Source of the DNA: Brassica napus
Lineage: Eukaryota; Streptophyta; Magnoliopsida; Brassicales; Brassicaceae
NCBI RefSeq assembly: GCF_020379485.1
Contig: NC_063451.1
Span: forward strand, 21,310,630-21,374,629
Direction: 5' to 3'
Length of the DNA stretch: 64,000 nt
Part shown: positions 46,107-59,300 of the stretch, one piece after another
Numbering within the stretch: position 1 is the stretch's first letter
How the letters are laid out: each line of letters opens with the position of its first letter
Translations under genes and position numbers: made by a program
Notes under the pieces: model-generated
Database searches by the model: none
What the model was told of the DNA's origin: nothing
The model's input: only the letters and a program-made list of their open reading frames with translations

Positions 46107-48623
46107 TCAGGGAGGAAGGTTTGGTGTAGCTAAAGTGAAATCGAGATTGGGAGTTTCAGTCTCTGGTCTTGTCCATGTGAGGCTTGACGAATCCGACGAC
46201 AATAGTTCATAGCTTTCACATCTTTGATCCACTTTCTGATAACAGTTTGGATATAAAAACAAATATGAATGAAGAGTTCCTTTTATGTCACAAAATCTTG
46301 TGTAGAACGCATATTTGCGTCTATTTCCCGCTTGGTTTCTAGTTGTAGAGGTCAAAGTAAAAAATCGGTGTTCAAAAAAAAAAAAAAGAGGTCAAAGTAA
46401 ACTATATTTGAAATCTTTTGATAGATATTAGATATAATAAAGTAATAAATATCTTATCTCCCCAAGGTCGTTCTTTTCTCTGCTTTTGAGACATTTAAAA
46501 AAAAAAAACTTCTTAATTACCCAAATGAAAGAGAAAAAGGTAACTTTGAATCCTTTATACTAACTTTTTCTTTTTCCTTTTCACCCTTGAATTTTTCAGT
46601 CCCATTCGATTCCAATGCCTCCCGGTTAATTAAGTTTTTGAAAAGTTGATACCTTATTGGATGAAACGTCTAGACCTGATGCATTTGCCTTTAAATGGAG
46701 CCGAGCTTCACTGTTATACAGACATCCCAATTTTATCACATTAAAAAGGAATAATGTAAATGATTTTGGACTAAATTAACAAAACTAAACAAGTGTTAAA
46801 TTTATCATATGATGCAAATGTAAAGTTACCTAATAAGTATATAGATCTGTCCGAGAAAACTAAATTAACACCATAAACTAAAACAAATATAATTAGTACT
46901 AAGACTAATATTAAAATATATCATACCTTGAGGAGTTATTCCATAGACCTTGGAGATCTCTGGCTTGTCTCTCACTCTTTACTTGTGATCCATTCTCACA
47001 AGTATCCGACTGCCCTATATACACACACATTTATCAATTATTTGATAATATAAAAGATGAACTAATTGAAATCTAAACAACAATTAATCAAATAACCTGG
47101 TGATGTTGTAGGCTTCTCAGTAGATTTAATGGTCCGGTACATCTAAAAATCATATATTTGGTTACAAGACTATTAAACACTCCATACTAATGATAGTCAT
47201 AACTCATAAGAATAGGTTATGTTGATCAATATATATATATATACGTGTGCGTAACTTCTTCTATTCACGTGTGTGTATACATGTCTCTCTCTATATATAT
47301 ATATATATGTATATTTTTGGGTGTATATGCACGCACACAGAGACAGATGGATAAAGTAAGAAAAAAAGAGCAGTGTAAAAAAGAAAGCATTTACGATTCA
47401 TGACAATGTGCAGGCCATACATAGAGATGGGGTATGTGCATGGGTCTACGTGTCTGGTTTTAACCATAGTCAAAATATGCAAAAAGTAATTTTTATATTG
47501 TCATTGAAGAATCATTAATATACATATATGTACACATATATGAATCCTGAGAAAGAACATATAATCATTGACGAATGATGCCTTCTTTGTACTTTACTCT
47601 TTCTTCTGCATCTCTTAGTAATATATAAAAGACTCTTGGTCTTTTGGCTATATCTAGCTTTTGATTCCTTTTCCTATGTTTTGTTGTTGTTATTATTTCT
47701 TGTTTCACGTTGGTACATATTTTCTGAACATGGTGGTGACCAAAACGATTAATCACACCAAATATTTGGTCATTTCCTTAATTACTGTGGGTTCGGTTTA
47801 TTTGCATATTCAAATACAGTACAAGGAAATATAAAGTAGAATGTGATTATATACTATTATACATTGTGCAGTCTAAACTAATGGGGAAAATTACCTGTAG
47901 ATGAGACTTAACATGAGCCAATGTGAGGTCTTGCACATCCATCAGTTCAAGTACTGATTTTGGAGTTGCTCCTGAATATTAATCAAAAGCACACAAAAAA
48001 ACAGAAGAAATATAATCATTACATATAAAGATCCCATTCAATTTGTTAAAGATGAGACAGATATATTATCAGCTTAAAAAGAATGAAAAAAACAAAAGGA
48101 AATTGTGAAAAAGGACAATACTTTCATGACCACCCAATAATTGAACAGCACGAACGAAATGGGCATGAAGGGTCGTCGTCCACCGCATCCTCGGAGCCCT
48201 TACTCCTCGTTTCGCCGTGCATCTCTGTGGCTGCGGCTGAGCTTGACGGCGATGACCGTGGTGAAGCTTATAACTATAATTAGGGTTTGCGTGTTGACCG
48301 TTGACTTCACTGAAGAAGAAAGGAGGAGTCGGAGAGTAGTAGTAGTGGCCAAGGGTTTGATTTTGGCTCACCATCAAAATCGACCTCGAATCTTGATCTT
48401 GAGATTCGTTGTGTTCTTGATAATGATAAAACTTGGTGGGTTCATAGTTTGAAGTGAATTTGACAGTGTCGATGAGATGGCCAGAAGCGTTTCTGACTGA
48501 ATCTGAGGCTTGACTCTGGTACACTAATCTCCTTTCGACTTGTTCTTGTTCTTTATCATCTTGTTCTTCTCTTCTTCTGCTGATATTCAAGTTCAAGTCA
48601 GGTTGTGAAGGGAAAAGCTCCAT
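46107..48623 (-). CDS. KAN3: KANADI3-like GARP transcription factor
   Basis: GARP (MYB-like) DNA-binding protein of the KANADI group, which specifies abaxial identity in leaves and floral organs in the nucleus. Six exons keep phase throughout: 48623-48122, 47971-47895, 47142-47097, 47014-46927, 46710-46653 and 46235-46107. They give 299 residues, a little shorter than I recall for Arabidopsis KAN3. The start is the ATG at 48623 (MELFPSQPDL), since the upstream TTG is not a plant start. Features: N-terminal FPSQPDLNLNIS with an EAR-like DLNLNI; GARP domain about residues 138-199 (RMRWTTTLHAHFVRAVQLL, TPKSVLELMDVQDLTLAHVK, then SHLQMYRTIK), split by two introns at family-typical positions. All splice sites are GT/AG. 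Likely counterpart of At4g17695. Confidence 0.95.
46362..46387 (+). mobile_element. 26-bp micro-retroposon with 14-bp TSD, in KAN3 intron 5
   Basis: GAGGTCAAAGTAAA occurs at 46348-46361 and 46388-46401. Between the copies are only AAATCGGTGTTC and a run of A. It has the same GGTGTTC-poly-A end as the insertion at 791-811. It lies in the last KAN3 intron, orientation opposite to the gene. Confidence 0.7.
47228..47310. repeat. (TA)n-rich tracts in KAN3 intron 2
   Basis: Two runs of TA repeats at about 47229-47242 and 47292-47308 separated by GT-rich sequence. Confidence 0.7.
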
Positions 48624-49326
48624 GACAGACAAGAGAGAACTGTGAATCAGTCTGAGAATATAATCTTGATAGATATTTGGGGAGGAAAAGGGGGTATAAT
48701 CTTATTTATTCTAAAAAAAAAAAATTCTTCTTTCTTAGCTTAATAAATTTTTGTTCTTGGTGAGAGGAGAAAAACAGTTGCAAAGAGTGAGATAGAGGAA
48801 GAGATAGAGAGAAAGATGGCAAAAGGTATGAGGTGAATGAGAAGTCTCTTTCTTCTCTGTTCCCTTTGAGAAAATTACATTTTAAGAGTCTAATAAAGGG
48901 GTTGGGTGAAACATGAATTTATTCCATTCAATTTTCTTTTCGTTTTTCTTCGTATATACAGGAAACTATCAATTTCAGTTGCATTTTTTTGTTACAACGT
49001 AGATATCATCTATCACATATCAATATTTAATGAGGGTAATAACAATAATGTATCGAAATATTCCCCTATTTGTTTTCAGATTTATATGTGAAAATGACAC
49101 TCGGGTAGTCGGGTTGAAACTGAAAGATGTGCATGTTATTATTATTGATATAATATTTATTCATTAGAATGAAAAAATGAAAAGAAATAACATGCTCATA
49201 TTTATAGTAGTCAGAAAAAAACATGCTCATATTTATAGCAAAAAAGGCAGCTAGCTACTTGATTTAGTTGTTGATAAAATGGTACGATATAAATCGGAAG
49301 ACGATGCTTATGAATTTAAAAGATGG
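48624..49326. other. KAN3 leader/promoter and intergenic
   Basis: A purine-rich GAGA-type stretch at about 48788-48815 (AGATAGAGGAAGAGATAGAG) sits 170-190 bases upstream of the KAN3 start. It may be a GAGA/BPC-type regulatory tract or part of the 5' UTR. The rest is AT-rich with nothing recognised. Confidence 0.4.
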
Positions 49327-49338
49327 AGAGAATATAAC

Positions 49339-50781
49339 TTTTTTTTTTTGAAACACAACTTTCATTAATACTCAAACATTCCAACTACAAATAAGAAAGG
49401 AGTTTAACCAAACTCTAACAACAAATAATAAAGCATACAAGCTAAAAGTAGAGAAACCTCTAAAATAGAATGACATCGAACTCGAAGCATGGCTCGAATG
49501 CGTCGGAGCAAGACTCAGAGCAATGCTAAAGGCTTGAAATTTAGTCACTTTGTATCGTGACGTTAAGATCCAATCCGCACCTCGGAATATCGTCGAAACG
49601 ACATCCGTTGCATCTTCAGGCCCCGAACGGACCGCTACACAAGATGAACAAACGGCTATAGATAAAGATACACACCTCCATTTAGTGTTTGGGGGGGAAA
49701 ACATTTCTCATAACTGTGGCATGAGGTAATACGGCTCGCATCTCCTGAGAGAAGTATGATAGTGATGAAAGTGGTGTAGATTGTCCCGATGAACCCATCG
49801 GTAAATAGAAACTTCGAAAACTCTTCTTATAAGAGAGATAAGGCGTTGTATGCATATCAACAGTTTCGGTAATATTTTCAGTGAACCCACCGAAAAATAT
49901 TAGCAAGTTGGACCAAATGACCAAACTCCCCCACACAAATGTGGGCTTTGAAACCGACAGACTTCTAAGAAATGGGCTGACCTTTTTATAACCCTTAATG
50001 GGCCAACCCAGATAGTTATGTTGCTAGGGTTTGGGTCACCAAATTGTACGCCGCCGAGGCTACGGGTGGAGGAGATGAAGAGCGCGGCGGGGCTGAATCT
50101 GGTCTCATCGGAGTGAACGGTTTGCGCAGCAAGGCAGATCGGAGAAGAGATGTAGCCTTTGATAGTACAGAAGCTCTCGCCGGAGTAACAGTCAAGATAG
50201 ACGTCTGACGGAGTAATGATGATGAGGGCGTGAAGAGGAAAGCACAACCTCATTGTACCTCGTGCTTTTTGAACTGCTCGTCGGATCAAATGTGGAACCC
50301 CACTGACACTGGACGCCATCTCGGGAGCAGAGGTAAGGAGGAGGTGTTGCTGTGAATAGGAATGGGATTGTCGGAGCATTTCGTCAGGCTCGAGTCTGTT
50401 TACGGGTGCGGATGAGCAGAGGCTGCGACTGCTGAGGAGCAGAGTACACGAGTGGAAAGAGATGGTATAGGAATGAACCGCGGTGCTACTTGACCGGGAT
50501 TTCCAGGAACCCCTAGAAAAAGGTACTGTTCCGGTTGGTTCGAGCCAAGGCCCTGAGACCTCGAAGATCTGAACAGAGGGTGGCGGCGCCAAACGATGAA
50601 CAGAGGATGCAAGAGTGGACATCATAACAGTAAAAAAGAAGAACTTGAAAGTAAAGCAGAGGGAGAGAGATGATGGACAGTCCCGACGCCGGCGAAAAAA
50701 GGCGTCACCGACGCCGGAAGATACAAATCTGAGGGTTGCCTCGATTTTAGTGCTTGGGAGCGTTTTCAGCCGTATATGGAA
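49339..50781 (-). mobile_element. 1.44-kb poly-A retroposed sequence, 12-bp TSD
   Basis: AGAGAATATAAC flanks the segment at 49327-49338 and 50782-50793. On the minus strand the segment ends in a run of about 11 A (T run at 49339-49349). It was therefore made by target-primed reverse transcription. The content is GC-richer than its flanks. A 302-codon frame (about 50808-49900) extends past the insertion border into flanking DNA and has no recognised domain, so it is not taken as a gene. Either an internally deleted LINE (its 5' leader joined to its 3' end) or a retrocopy of an unknown transcript. Confidence 0.65.
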
Positions 50782-50793
50782 AGAGAATATAAC

Positions 50794-51788
50794 ATGAACT
50801 AAAATCAAAACGTAAGTCTCGTTGCCACTTGTTTGTTTTTCCTTTCAATTGTTTGGAATTATACCGAACATTTGTATGCTTTACGGTCTTGGTGGCTACT
50901 TGCCTAAGAATTTATTGAATATAATACCTGAAAAAAGTTTTTGTTTATTTCTATATATTTTCTTTGAAGCTAATTTTGTTTACGTGATAAGTTTAATATT
51001 TAAAGGAAAATTTTGGAAAGTATAATATCCAATACAAGACGATTGATGACACAATGTAAACTATCGTTCCCAAAAGAACAGGGCATACAACTTTACATTG
51101 AGACCCATATATGGTTTTTGTTCCATTAGCATCATGTGCTTATATTATTGCAGTGTCCAACTAATTCTAGGGGGTAAGCAGACCTTAATTAACATGAATT
51201 ATCAAAGGATGTGGACATGAAGTGACCCAACAGTATATAAATGCACACATATATAGATTTTTTTTTTGCGATGAACTATTTATAGTTTCGATTATAAAAG
51301 TGATTTTCAATTTTTTCATAAATACATATATATTGTTTATTATATAATTTTTTAAAAGGTTTTAATTGAAGTTTTTTTTATTGTTGTAAGCATTAACTCC
51401 ATTTTATCAACATACCATATACAATATACATATGACAATAAATTTAAGTTTTGGCCCTATGCCACCGATAGACAGTAAGATTTCATTCCCAACATGCCCT
51501 CTGATAATTCATGTCCCCTAAGCTAGCCCATACATTGTCAGATAATGTTTATTTTTTTTTCTGATAAATGTGAGTGCATGGACCGATTTTTAAATAATCT
51601 TTCAGGAGATATCCACGAATAATCAAGTCCTGAAATTTTAATTAGTGCATAAAACAAAATTTATTTTACCTGATCAAACAAATGACAACTTGGGTCCGAA
51701 TTACAACATGCGGGACAACTAGAATACATCTGCATTGCGATAACAAATTAAAATATATAAATACATAAGTATATATATAAATTTGACA
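50794..51788. other. AT-rich intergenic
   Basis: No gene or clear element recognised. Confidence 0.45.
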
Positions 51789-51790
51789 TA

Positions 51791-52377
51791 TTCTTAGGTT
51801 CACCTCCTATAGGTTCATCAACCAATAAGATTTTGTTATTTCATATTCGATATCTTGTAAAAAAGAAATAAAATATTATCATGTTATATTATATTTTTTA
51901 AATAAAAAAGTAAAAAGTAAATAAAAAATAGTAGTAGTTACAAAAAAAAATTTAAAAAAATATTTTTTACATCGTCAGCAAAACAATAAACCTTAAATCA
52001 TAAACCATAATCCTTTGGATAAATCTGAAACTCTAAATCAAAAATACTAAACACTAAAACATTCAAAGGTTTAGGGTTTAGGATTTAAAGTTTAGTATTT
52101 TTGATAGAATTTAGAATTTATCCAAAGGTTTAGGGTTTACCCAAGGATTTAGGGTTTAGGGATTAGTGTTTTGCTCACAACGTTAAAAATATATTTTTAA
52201 AAAAAATTATTTTGTAATTACTATTATTTTTTATTTTTTTTTATCTTTTTATTTTAAAAATATAATATAACTTGACAATATTTTGTTTCATTTTCTTAAA
52301 GATATCGAATATGAAATAACGAAATTCTATTGGTTGGTGAACCTAGAGATTCACCCTAGGAGATTCACCCTAGGAGA
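51791..52377. mobile_element. foldback MITE with TTTAGGG-rich core
   Basis: The left arm (about 51791-51960) contains AGGTTCATCAACCAATAAGA then TTTCATATTCGATATC. The right arm (about 52200-52377) is its inverse. The short centre (about 51990-52170) holds several GGTTTAGGGTTTA blocks and their complements (AAACCCTAAA-like), so the whole element can fold back. The right end has a duplicated GATTCACCCTAGGA unit. Target duplication not determined. Confidence 0.7.
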
Positions 52378-53398
52378 TGATAATAACTATAAAATTTTGT
52401 TACTATTAACTACGGTGCGGTATGTAACATTCGAAACCTTAATTTCTAACAAATTTTTATCTCAAAACTGATGCATTTTCTCCTTACCTTAATTTCTCCT
52501 CTTATTATCATGCTACCACCATTTGGTTTCCATCAACAGACAGTGTTGGGGGATGATCCGTTATTCATCTGATTTTTTTAAATATTTGATTCATCTTGCT
52601 CTAAAAATATCTGATAAGGACGTGAAATACATGCATGTATATATAATGCTATTTGAGGATTGATCTAGAAATAGCTTTCCGTTAAAGTTGATCCTTCCAG
52701 GTTAGTACAAAAGGAAATATAGAAGACAAAACGAAATTAATTTTATTGAAAATATAAGCTTAAAAGTATGAAATGCATATCGTCTATGACTTTGATTGTA
52801 ATAAGCCGCTACCTACCGACGATGCATAAGACAAAAGTAGAAGATTTATTAATTTGAAAACATTACGATGCATATTATAAAATTATCTTCTTATTCGTTT
52901 TCCACAGAAGAATCAAAACAATCAGAAAATAATAATTAAAACAATCATATATACTCCAGGAATCCGCGATTGAACTATAATCACTAGTTATGTACTACTT
53001 CTGACTTCTGAATTAACATATTAATAGTTTGTAGAAATATCATATACTATAACAAATATCGGGGTAAAATAATAGACAACCTCATAAATTAGTACAGTAG
53101 GTACTCCGACATGGGGACTAAACAGTGAAAATTATGATGTCCACTTCACTTGGTGTAAAATTGTAAGAATTTAACGGCCAAAGTTGACTGTATTTGTTAA
53201 ATTCGTTTAAAGTGTTTTTTTTTTGTAAATGGGTTTTCAAATTCTTTTAACGGATTTACGTATCAGTTTGCGATTGAAGTCTTTCTCGATCATTGTTGCT
53301 TGTTGGTGTAAAAAAATGTTTCTTAGATCTCGGAAACAAAAACAATAATAAAAATACACGCAAAAGTAGAGAGACGAACAAATACTTAAATGAGTACT
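52378..53398. other. AT-rich intergenic
   Basis: No gene or clear element recognised. Confidence 0.45.
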
Positions 53399-53945
53399 GT
53401 TCACTACAAGAAAACATATTTTTTACTAGGGCAGTATTCGTTGTAAATTCGTCGTAAACGGGGTGTTACGACGAATTAACGTCGAAAAACGTTTCGTTGT
53501 TAAACGTCCGTCGTAACGGAGGTTTCGTCGTAAACGACTCGTTACATTTACGACGAAATATATTCCTCGTAAAGCGTAGGGAAAGGATTCGTCGTAAACG
53601 CCACGTAAGACTTCATCGTAAAGCCCACGTAATTGTTTCGATGTAAAGCACACGTAAATACTTTCGTTGTAAATCACTCGTAAACATTTCGATGTAAAAT
53701 CCTCGTAAATATTTCGATGTTAATCACTCGTAAACATTCGATGTAAACTCCATGTAATGTTTACGAGGAGTTTACATCGTTTCTTATTATATTATTATTA
53801 ATTAATATATAATAGATTTTAATTTATATTTAATATTCAGAATTTAAAATAATTTAAATTTTAAAACAAAATATGAAATTGGAAAACATATTTTTTAAAA
53901 GTCATACAATAATATTTAAATTCATAATACAAACAGAAAAAAAAA

Positions 53946-55570
53946 CTACATATTGTCGAAGTAGTTGGTGGGGTTGCTCGGCTGTTGACGGGTTGGATCG
54001 GACTCTTGGGGATCTCGTGGTGGCATTCCAAGAGCGGCTCGTCTCTCACTCAACATTCTCTGCATAACCGGGTTTCCCACGGCCATCACGTCTAGCAAAT
54101 CCTCAAGAGAGTCTAAACGAACCTGCTGGCTATCCATTTGAGCCTTCATCTGAGCAGTCTCTTCATCCCGTCTCGAAGTGTATGACGAAGTTGCCCTTGC
54201 AACTTCGTTAACAGAGCCTATACCGACTATCCGTCCCTTCTTTTTAGGAGCCACCTATAAAATCAAAACATATATTAATATAGTTAATTATGTTAAAATA
54301 TTTAAAATAATGTAAACTAAAATTTTAAGTTACCTCTTCGAAGATTCTGTCGACCTCTTGGGTGGACAATGTGACTGGTAATCCATCGGGAGACTCCTGG
54401 GTTAGTTGCGTCTCCCGTTCTTCAATCCGACCAGCCACTGTTCGGAAGAGTTTCTCAGATGCAGGATCCACAAAAACTCCGTCGGATGTGGCGTGAGTCA
54501 TCTTGAATAGGTCAGACAGAGAAGGTAAGACTCCCGTCTTCTCGAACTACAAAAAAAAATTAAATTAAATATTATAAATTATATTAATTGAATATTTTAA
54601 AATATATATTTAAAACAAAACTTACAGCTTCTAGACGGACTCCTGCATGAGGTTTTTGTCCGGTTCTGTGAAGCATGGGCAAATGACCATCTTTATCCTT
54701 CGTCCTTCGAGAAGCCGAGCACGAATTGGCCTTTCTGATCGAAGAGGGGTGCTCCCAATAGGCGATGAGGCCATCCCACACATCCGTCGTGAGCTCAGTG
54801 GGCTTTCCCTCATACCCGTAGATCTCCCACTTGTCCTTCCAATCAGAGACTGTGTTGCAGAGGCGTATCTTTGCCTTTGCAACGAATTCCGCCTTCACCC
54901 TCTCGGTGATTCCCAAAGACCAATGCCACTTTTGCTGAAACATAAAAATTTTGAAAAAATTACAATTAATAATAAATATTAAAAATATATATATATATTT
55001 AAAAGTGAAAATTTAATTAAATTTAAAAATCTTACCGCAAAACATTTAAACCACGTGATCTTAACGTGATTTGGTGTCTTGCTCCAGTTCGGGTATGCCC
55101 CGTCGTAGTAACCCTTAATCGTCGCCGAAACGCTCCGGCTAACACGGTTGTTAGCCCCAAACCTGAAAAAAACAATTTAACCGTTACAAAATAAAAATTA
55201 ATTAAATTTTAAAGTAATAAAAATTAATAACTTACCAATAAGTTCCTCGGGGTCTATCGGGGTCTAGAACATCCAAACCCTCCCGTCCAGGCTGGGCAAG
55301 CAAATCCTCCACCGTATATCTCGCGAAGGGAGCATATGAAGGCACACGCAAATCCGGATGAACTGCACCTTCTGGGACAGGCTCAGGTGCAGCCGCTGGA
55401 GGAGGAGGTGGAGGCATCTGCGGTGGAAGAGGAGGACTCGAAAAAACTCTCTGAGAAGTCTGAGAGTCTGGAACTGCATCGGAAGACGATGGACCGGAAG
55501 AAGATGTACCGGAACCATCGCCAAACAACTGGGCATAAGTAGGTGCTGCTGGTTTCCTTCTAGGAGCCAT
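53946..55570 (-). CDS. TnpA-type protein of CACTA 2 (plant transposase Ptta/En-Spm family)
   Basis: Accessory transposon protein. In En/Spm the TnpA product binds subterminal repeats to bring the ends together. Five exons keep frame: 55570-55236, 55162-55036, 54934-54626, 54546-54334 and 54254-53946 (430 aa). The order is: a proline-rich N-terminus (residues about 45-70), the conserved block GYYDGAYPNWSKTPNHVKITWF (split for length: GYYDGAYPNWS, then HVKITWF), WHWSLGITERVKAEF, a central segment ending DGLPVTLSTQEVDRIFEE, then the basic KKKGRIVGIGSVNEVAR and a likely coiled coil (DEETAQMKAQMDSQQ). All splice sites are GT/AG. It appears intact. Confidence 0.85.
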
Positions 55571-56354
55571 CTAAAAAAAATTTAAATAAATTTAATCAAT
55601 TATGACGACATAATTAAAAAATTATTCCGTTACCTAACTAATCACCTAAACTATAGGATTCTGTCATCTAACTAATCACCTAAACTAATTATCTAAATAA
55701 TCACCTAAACTAATTACCTAACTAATGAATAACCTAAACTAACTTAAAAAAAAAAAAGGAGGGAAGAGAATGTACCTTAGGGAGAGGAGAGGAGTTTAGG
55801 AGGAATGGACGAGGCAGCCTCGTCTCGGCGTCCCAATATATAAAAAATGTTTCGTAAATGCGACGTAACATTACGACGAAGTTACCAGGCCCGCGTTTTT
55901 TCATTTACGACGAAGTTACCAGGCCCGCGTTTTTCGATTTACGACGAAATTACGTCGAAACATCGGTTTACGACGAATTTACAAGGCCCACATTTACGAC
56001 GAAGTTACCAGGCACGCGTTTTTCCATTTACGACGAAATTACGTGGAAACATCGGTTTACGACGATTTTACAACGTTTAACCCTAAACACCGAGAATGAA
56101 ATCCCTAAACCCCAAAGTCTCTTCTTCTCTACTACTTTATGCTCTTTCTCCAACTTAAACTCTAAAACCCTAAAACTCCAAATAAGTTTTTTAAAATTAA
56201 CACAAATACATATTATATAAAACAACATTTGTTACACATACATTAGGATGGTAAAAAACAATATTTCTTTAAACATACATTACAATAGAGAAATACAACA
56301 TGAGAGACATATATTACATCACTCTAAATCGTTTTCGTTCTCATCAATATTACA

Positions 56355-59300
56355 TCACTCTAAATCGTTTTCGTTCTCATCACTATCATTACAATCATCA
56401 TCGTCGCTTCTCTCGAACTCGTCTTCACGTGCTTCATCTGTCGCATCTTCGGGAATATCTTCATATTGAAAGTTTTGCGGGTCGATCAAAAGGATTTCAT
56501 CAGTTGGTTGTTCTGGTACCTCAACTTCATTGATAGCGTCTTCTTCTTGCAAGGGCGGTTCTTCTCCAGCGACAATGCGTCCACGAGGTGTAATTTTGAT
56601 AGCAGCTAACCAGTTTATCCCGGAAGTTCGAAGCCGAGGATAAGGAAGGAAGCTTACTTGCTCGGCTTGTGAAGCTAAAATGAAAGGCTCAAATTTGTTG
56701 TATCTTCTCCCAAAATTGACATCCACAACACCAAATTTGTTATACCGAATCCCTCGGTTCACAACAGGATCGAACCATTCACATTTGAAGAGGACGCATT
56801 TTAGCTTCAATAACCCCGGAAATTCCACTTCAATAATCTCCTGCAAGATCCCGTAAAAGTCCGTTTCACCTTTCACACATATTCCGTAGTTACTCGTTGC
56901 CCGATGTCTCCCATACTCGTATGTGTGAAAGGTAAATCCTCGTGTGAAATACATAGGTGATGTGGTGACCTTTGCAACTGGACCTTGAACCAATTCGTGA
57001 AACCATACGGGATAATAAGGATCGTCATAATCAACCTGCCAAAAGCAGTTATTCTTAATTAATATTGAAGTATCAAAACACTTACTTAATTAATCAATGT
57101 ATGAGATATATTACGTACCTGTGATTTTAACCACTTGACAAAGTGCTTATCTTTACGTGTGTCCACATCAGTTGCAGATATTCCTGGTATTGCTTCTTCA
57201 ACTTGAGATACAAACATGCTGCAAATTAAACAAATAATCAAGTCATACATAATTAACTGCAATTCATATAATTAACATTCACAAAAATATTTACCTTTCA
57301 AAGTAACGGGTCACTGCATCCTCGCAGTTGAGCAGAATATAAGTGTGGGCACTATGTTTATCCTCTTCACATGACCACCATACTTCTTTCGTTTTACCAC
57401 CAAACCGTGCAATTTCGCAGAAAATGTCAGGAACACCATCAATTGGATATGATGTCGGTACTCCACCATCATCATATCTTCTAGGAACTCTTTTCCTCGT
57501 ACGAACAGTTGGAGCAAAGTAGTATGATGTGAAGTTAGATGTTTCGGCTGTCAAACTTCCCGCAACTATTGAACCTTCCACCTTTGCAAGATTTCTTGCT
57601 TTCCCCTTCAAATGTTTCATCTGTCGCTCATACGGATACATCCATCCGTTGTGAACAGGTCCACGAAGCAATGCTTCATACGGTAGGTGGACAACTAGAT
57701 GCTCCATGACGTCAAAAAATGAAGGAGGAAATATCTTCTCCAGGTTGCACAATATGATCGGAATGTTATGATGAAGTTGTTCGATGACTCTTCCTTGAAC
57801 GTACGTGTGCTGAGATCTCTGAAAAAAGCGCCGATGGCTGTATATTGCAAAAGTAATCAAATTAATAACATTTCATAACATATGTATATATATTAACGTT
57901 TTATAATTACCTGCAAGTGCTTCATGGACATTTGCTGGAAGGAGCTCGGCAAAAGCAAATGGAAGTAGTCGTTGCATAAACACATGACAATCATGACTCT
58001 TCATTCCGGAGAACTTTTGACCTCGTTCAACACATCTTGACAGATTTGAAACATAACCATCAGGAAACTTAACTTCTGATGCAACCCAGTCAAACAAGGT
58101 TGTTTTGGCTTCTGATGACAACCGGAAGATGGGAACAGGAACGTTTCCATTGCTCTTGATATGTAACTCACTTCTTGAGCAAATATCAGGTAAGTCCATC
58201 CTTGACTTTTTGTTATCTTTTGTCTTCCCAGGGACGTTAAGTAATGTATTCATGATGTTCTCAAAAAAGTTCTTCTCAATATGCATGACATCCAGATTGT
58301 GGCGTAAGAGAAGATCCTTCCAATAGGGTAGCTCCCAAAATATACTCTTCTTATGCCAATTGTGAGACACACCATATCCATCAGGCATATTTCCAGGAAC
58401 ATGCCAATTTCCTCCAACTTTAACTGTTTCCTGAGCTCCGTAATAATCAATGTCTGCTTCGATCTGCTGGCCGGTGAGATATGGAGGAGGACCGTCTCTG
58501 ACAATTTTTTTGTGCCGAAACAATGTCTTATTTCTTCTGTACGGATGGGCAAGTGGAAGAAAGCGACGATGACAGTCAAACCAACAACTCTTCCTACCAT
58601 TCTTCAGTTGAAAAGCATCCGTCGATCCAAGACAATATGGACAAGATAATCTTCCATGTGTTGTCCAGCCAGACAACATCCCATAAGCAGGGAAATCACT
58701 TATCGTCCACAGCAGAACTGCTCGCATCGTAAAATTGTTTTTCAAGGAACAATCGTACGTCCTCACCCCTTCTGACCACAATTGCTTTAGCTCTTCTATC
58801 AACGGTTGAAGAAAAACATCAAGAGACCGTTTTGGATGCTTCGGCCCAGGGATTAATATGGTCAAAAATAGAAATTCTTGTTCCATGCACATATCCGGCG
58901 GTAAATTGTACGGCGTAAGAATGACTGGCCACAAAGAATATTGTCTACCAGACATTCCAAATGGACTAAATCCATCGGTGCATAACCCAAGATAGACATT
59001 CCGAATATTTGTAGCAAAATCTGCGTGTACCTTGTTGAAATGTTTCCACGCTCTTGCGTCTGATGGATGTGCAACCTCACCATCTCTCTGGACATGTTCC
59101 GCATGCCACCTCATCGATGCAGCAGTCCTCTCAGATTGATATAATCTTTTCAATCTGTCTGTAATTGGTAGGTACCACATCCTTTGGTACGGTACCCTAT
59201 TCCTCCCACGGCCTTGCGGTTTGAATCGTGGTTTTTTGCAGAATCGACACTCTTCTAACTTGTCATCTTCTTTCCAGTAGATCATGCAGTTGTCGATGCA

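Noticed and set aside
48624..48632. KAN3 start three codons upstream
   Set aside because: The upstream codon is TTG; the ATG at 48623 gives the conserved MELFPSQPDL start.
49900..50808. 302-codon open frame on the minus strand
   Set aside because: It crosses the border of a retroposed insertion into unrelated flanking DNA and shows no recognisable domain, so the frame is probably accidental.
55336..55585. plus-strand frames opposite the TnpA first exon
   Set aside because: Antisense shadow of the proline-rich exon.
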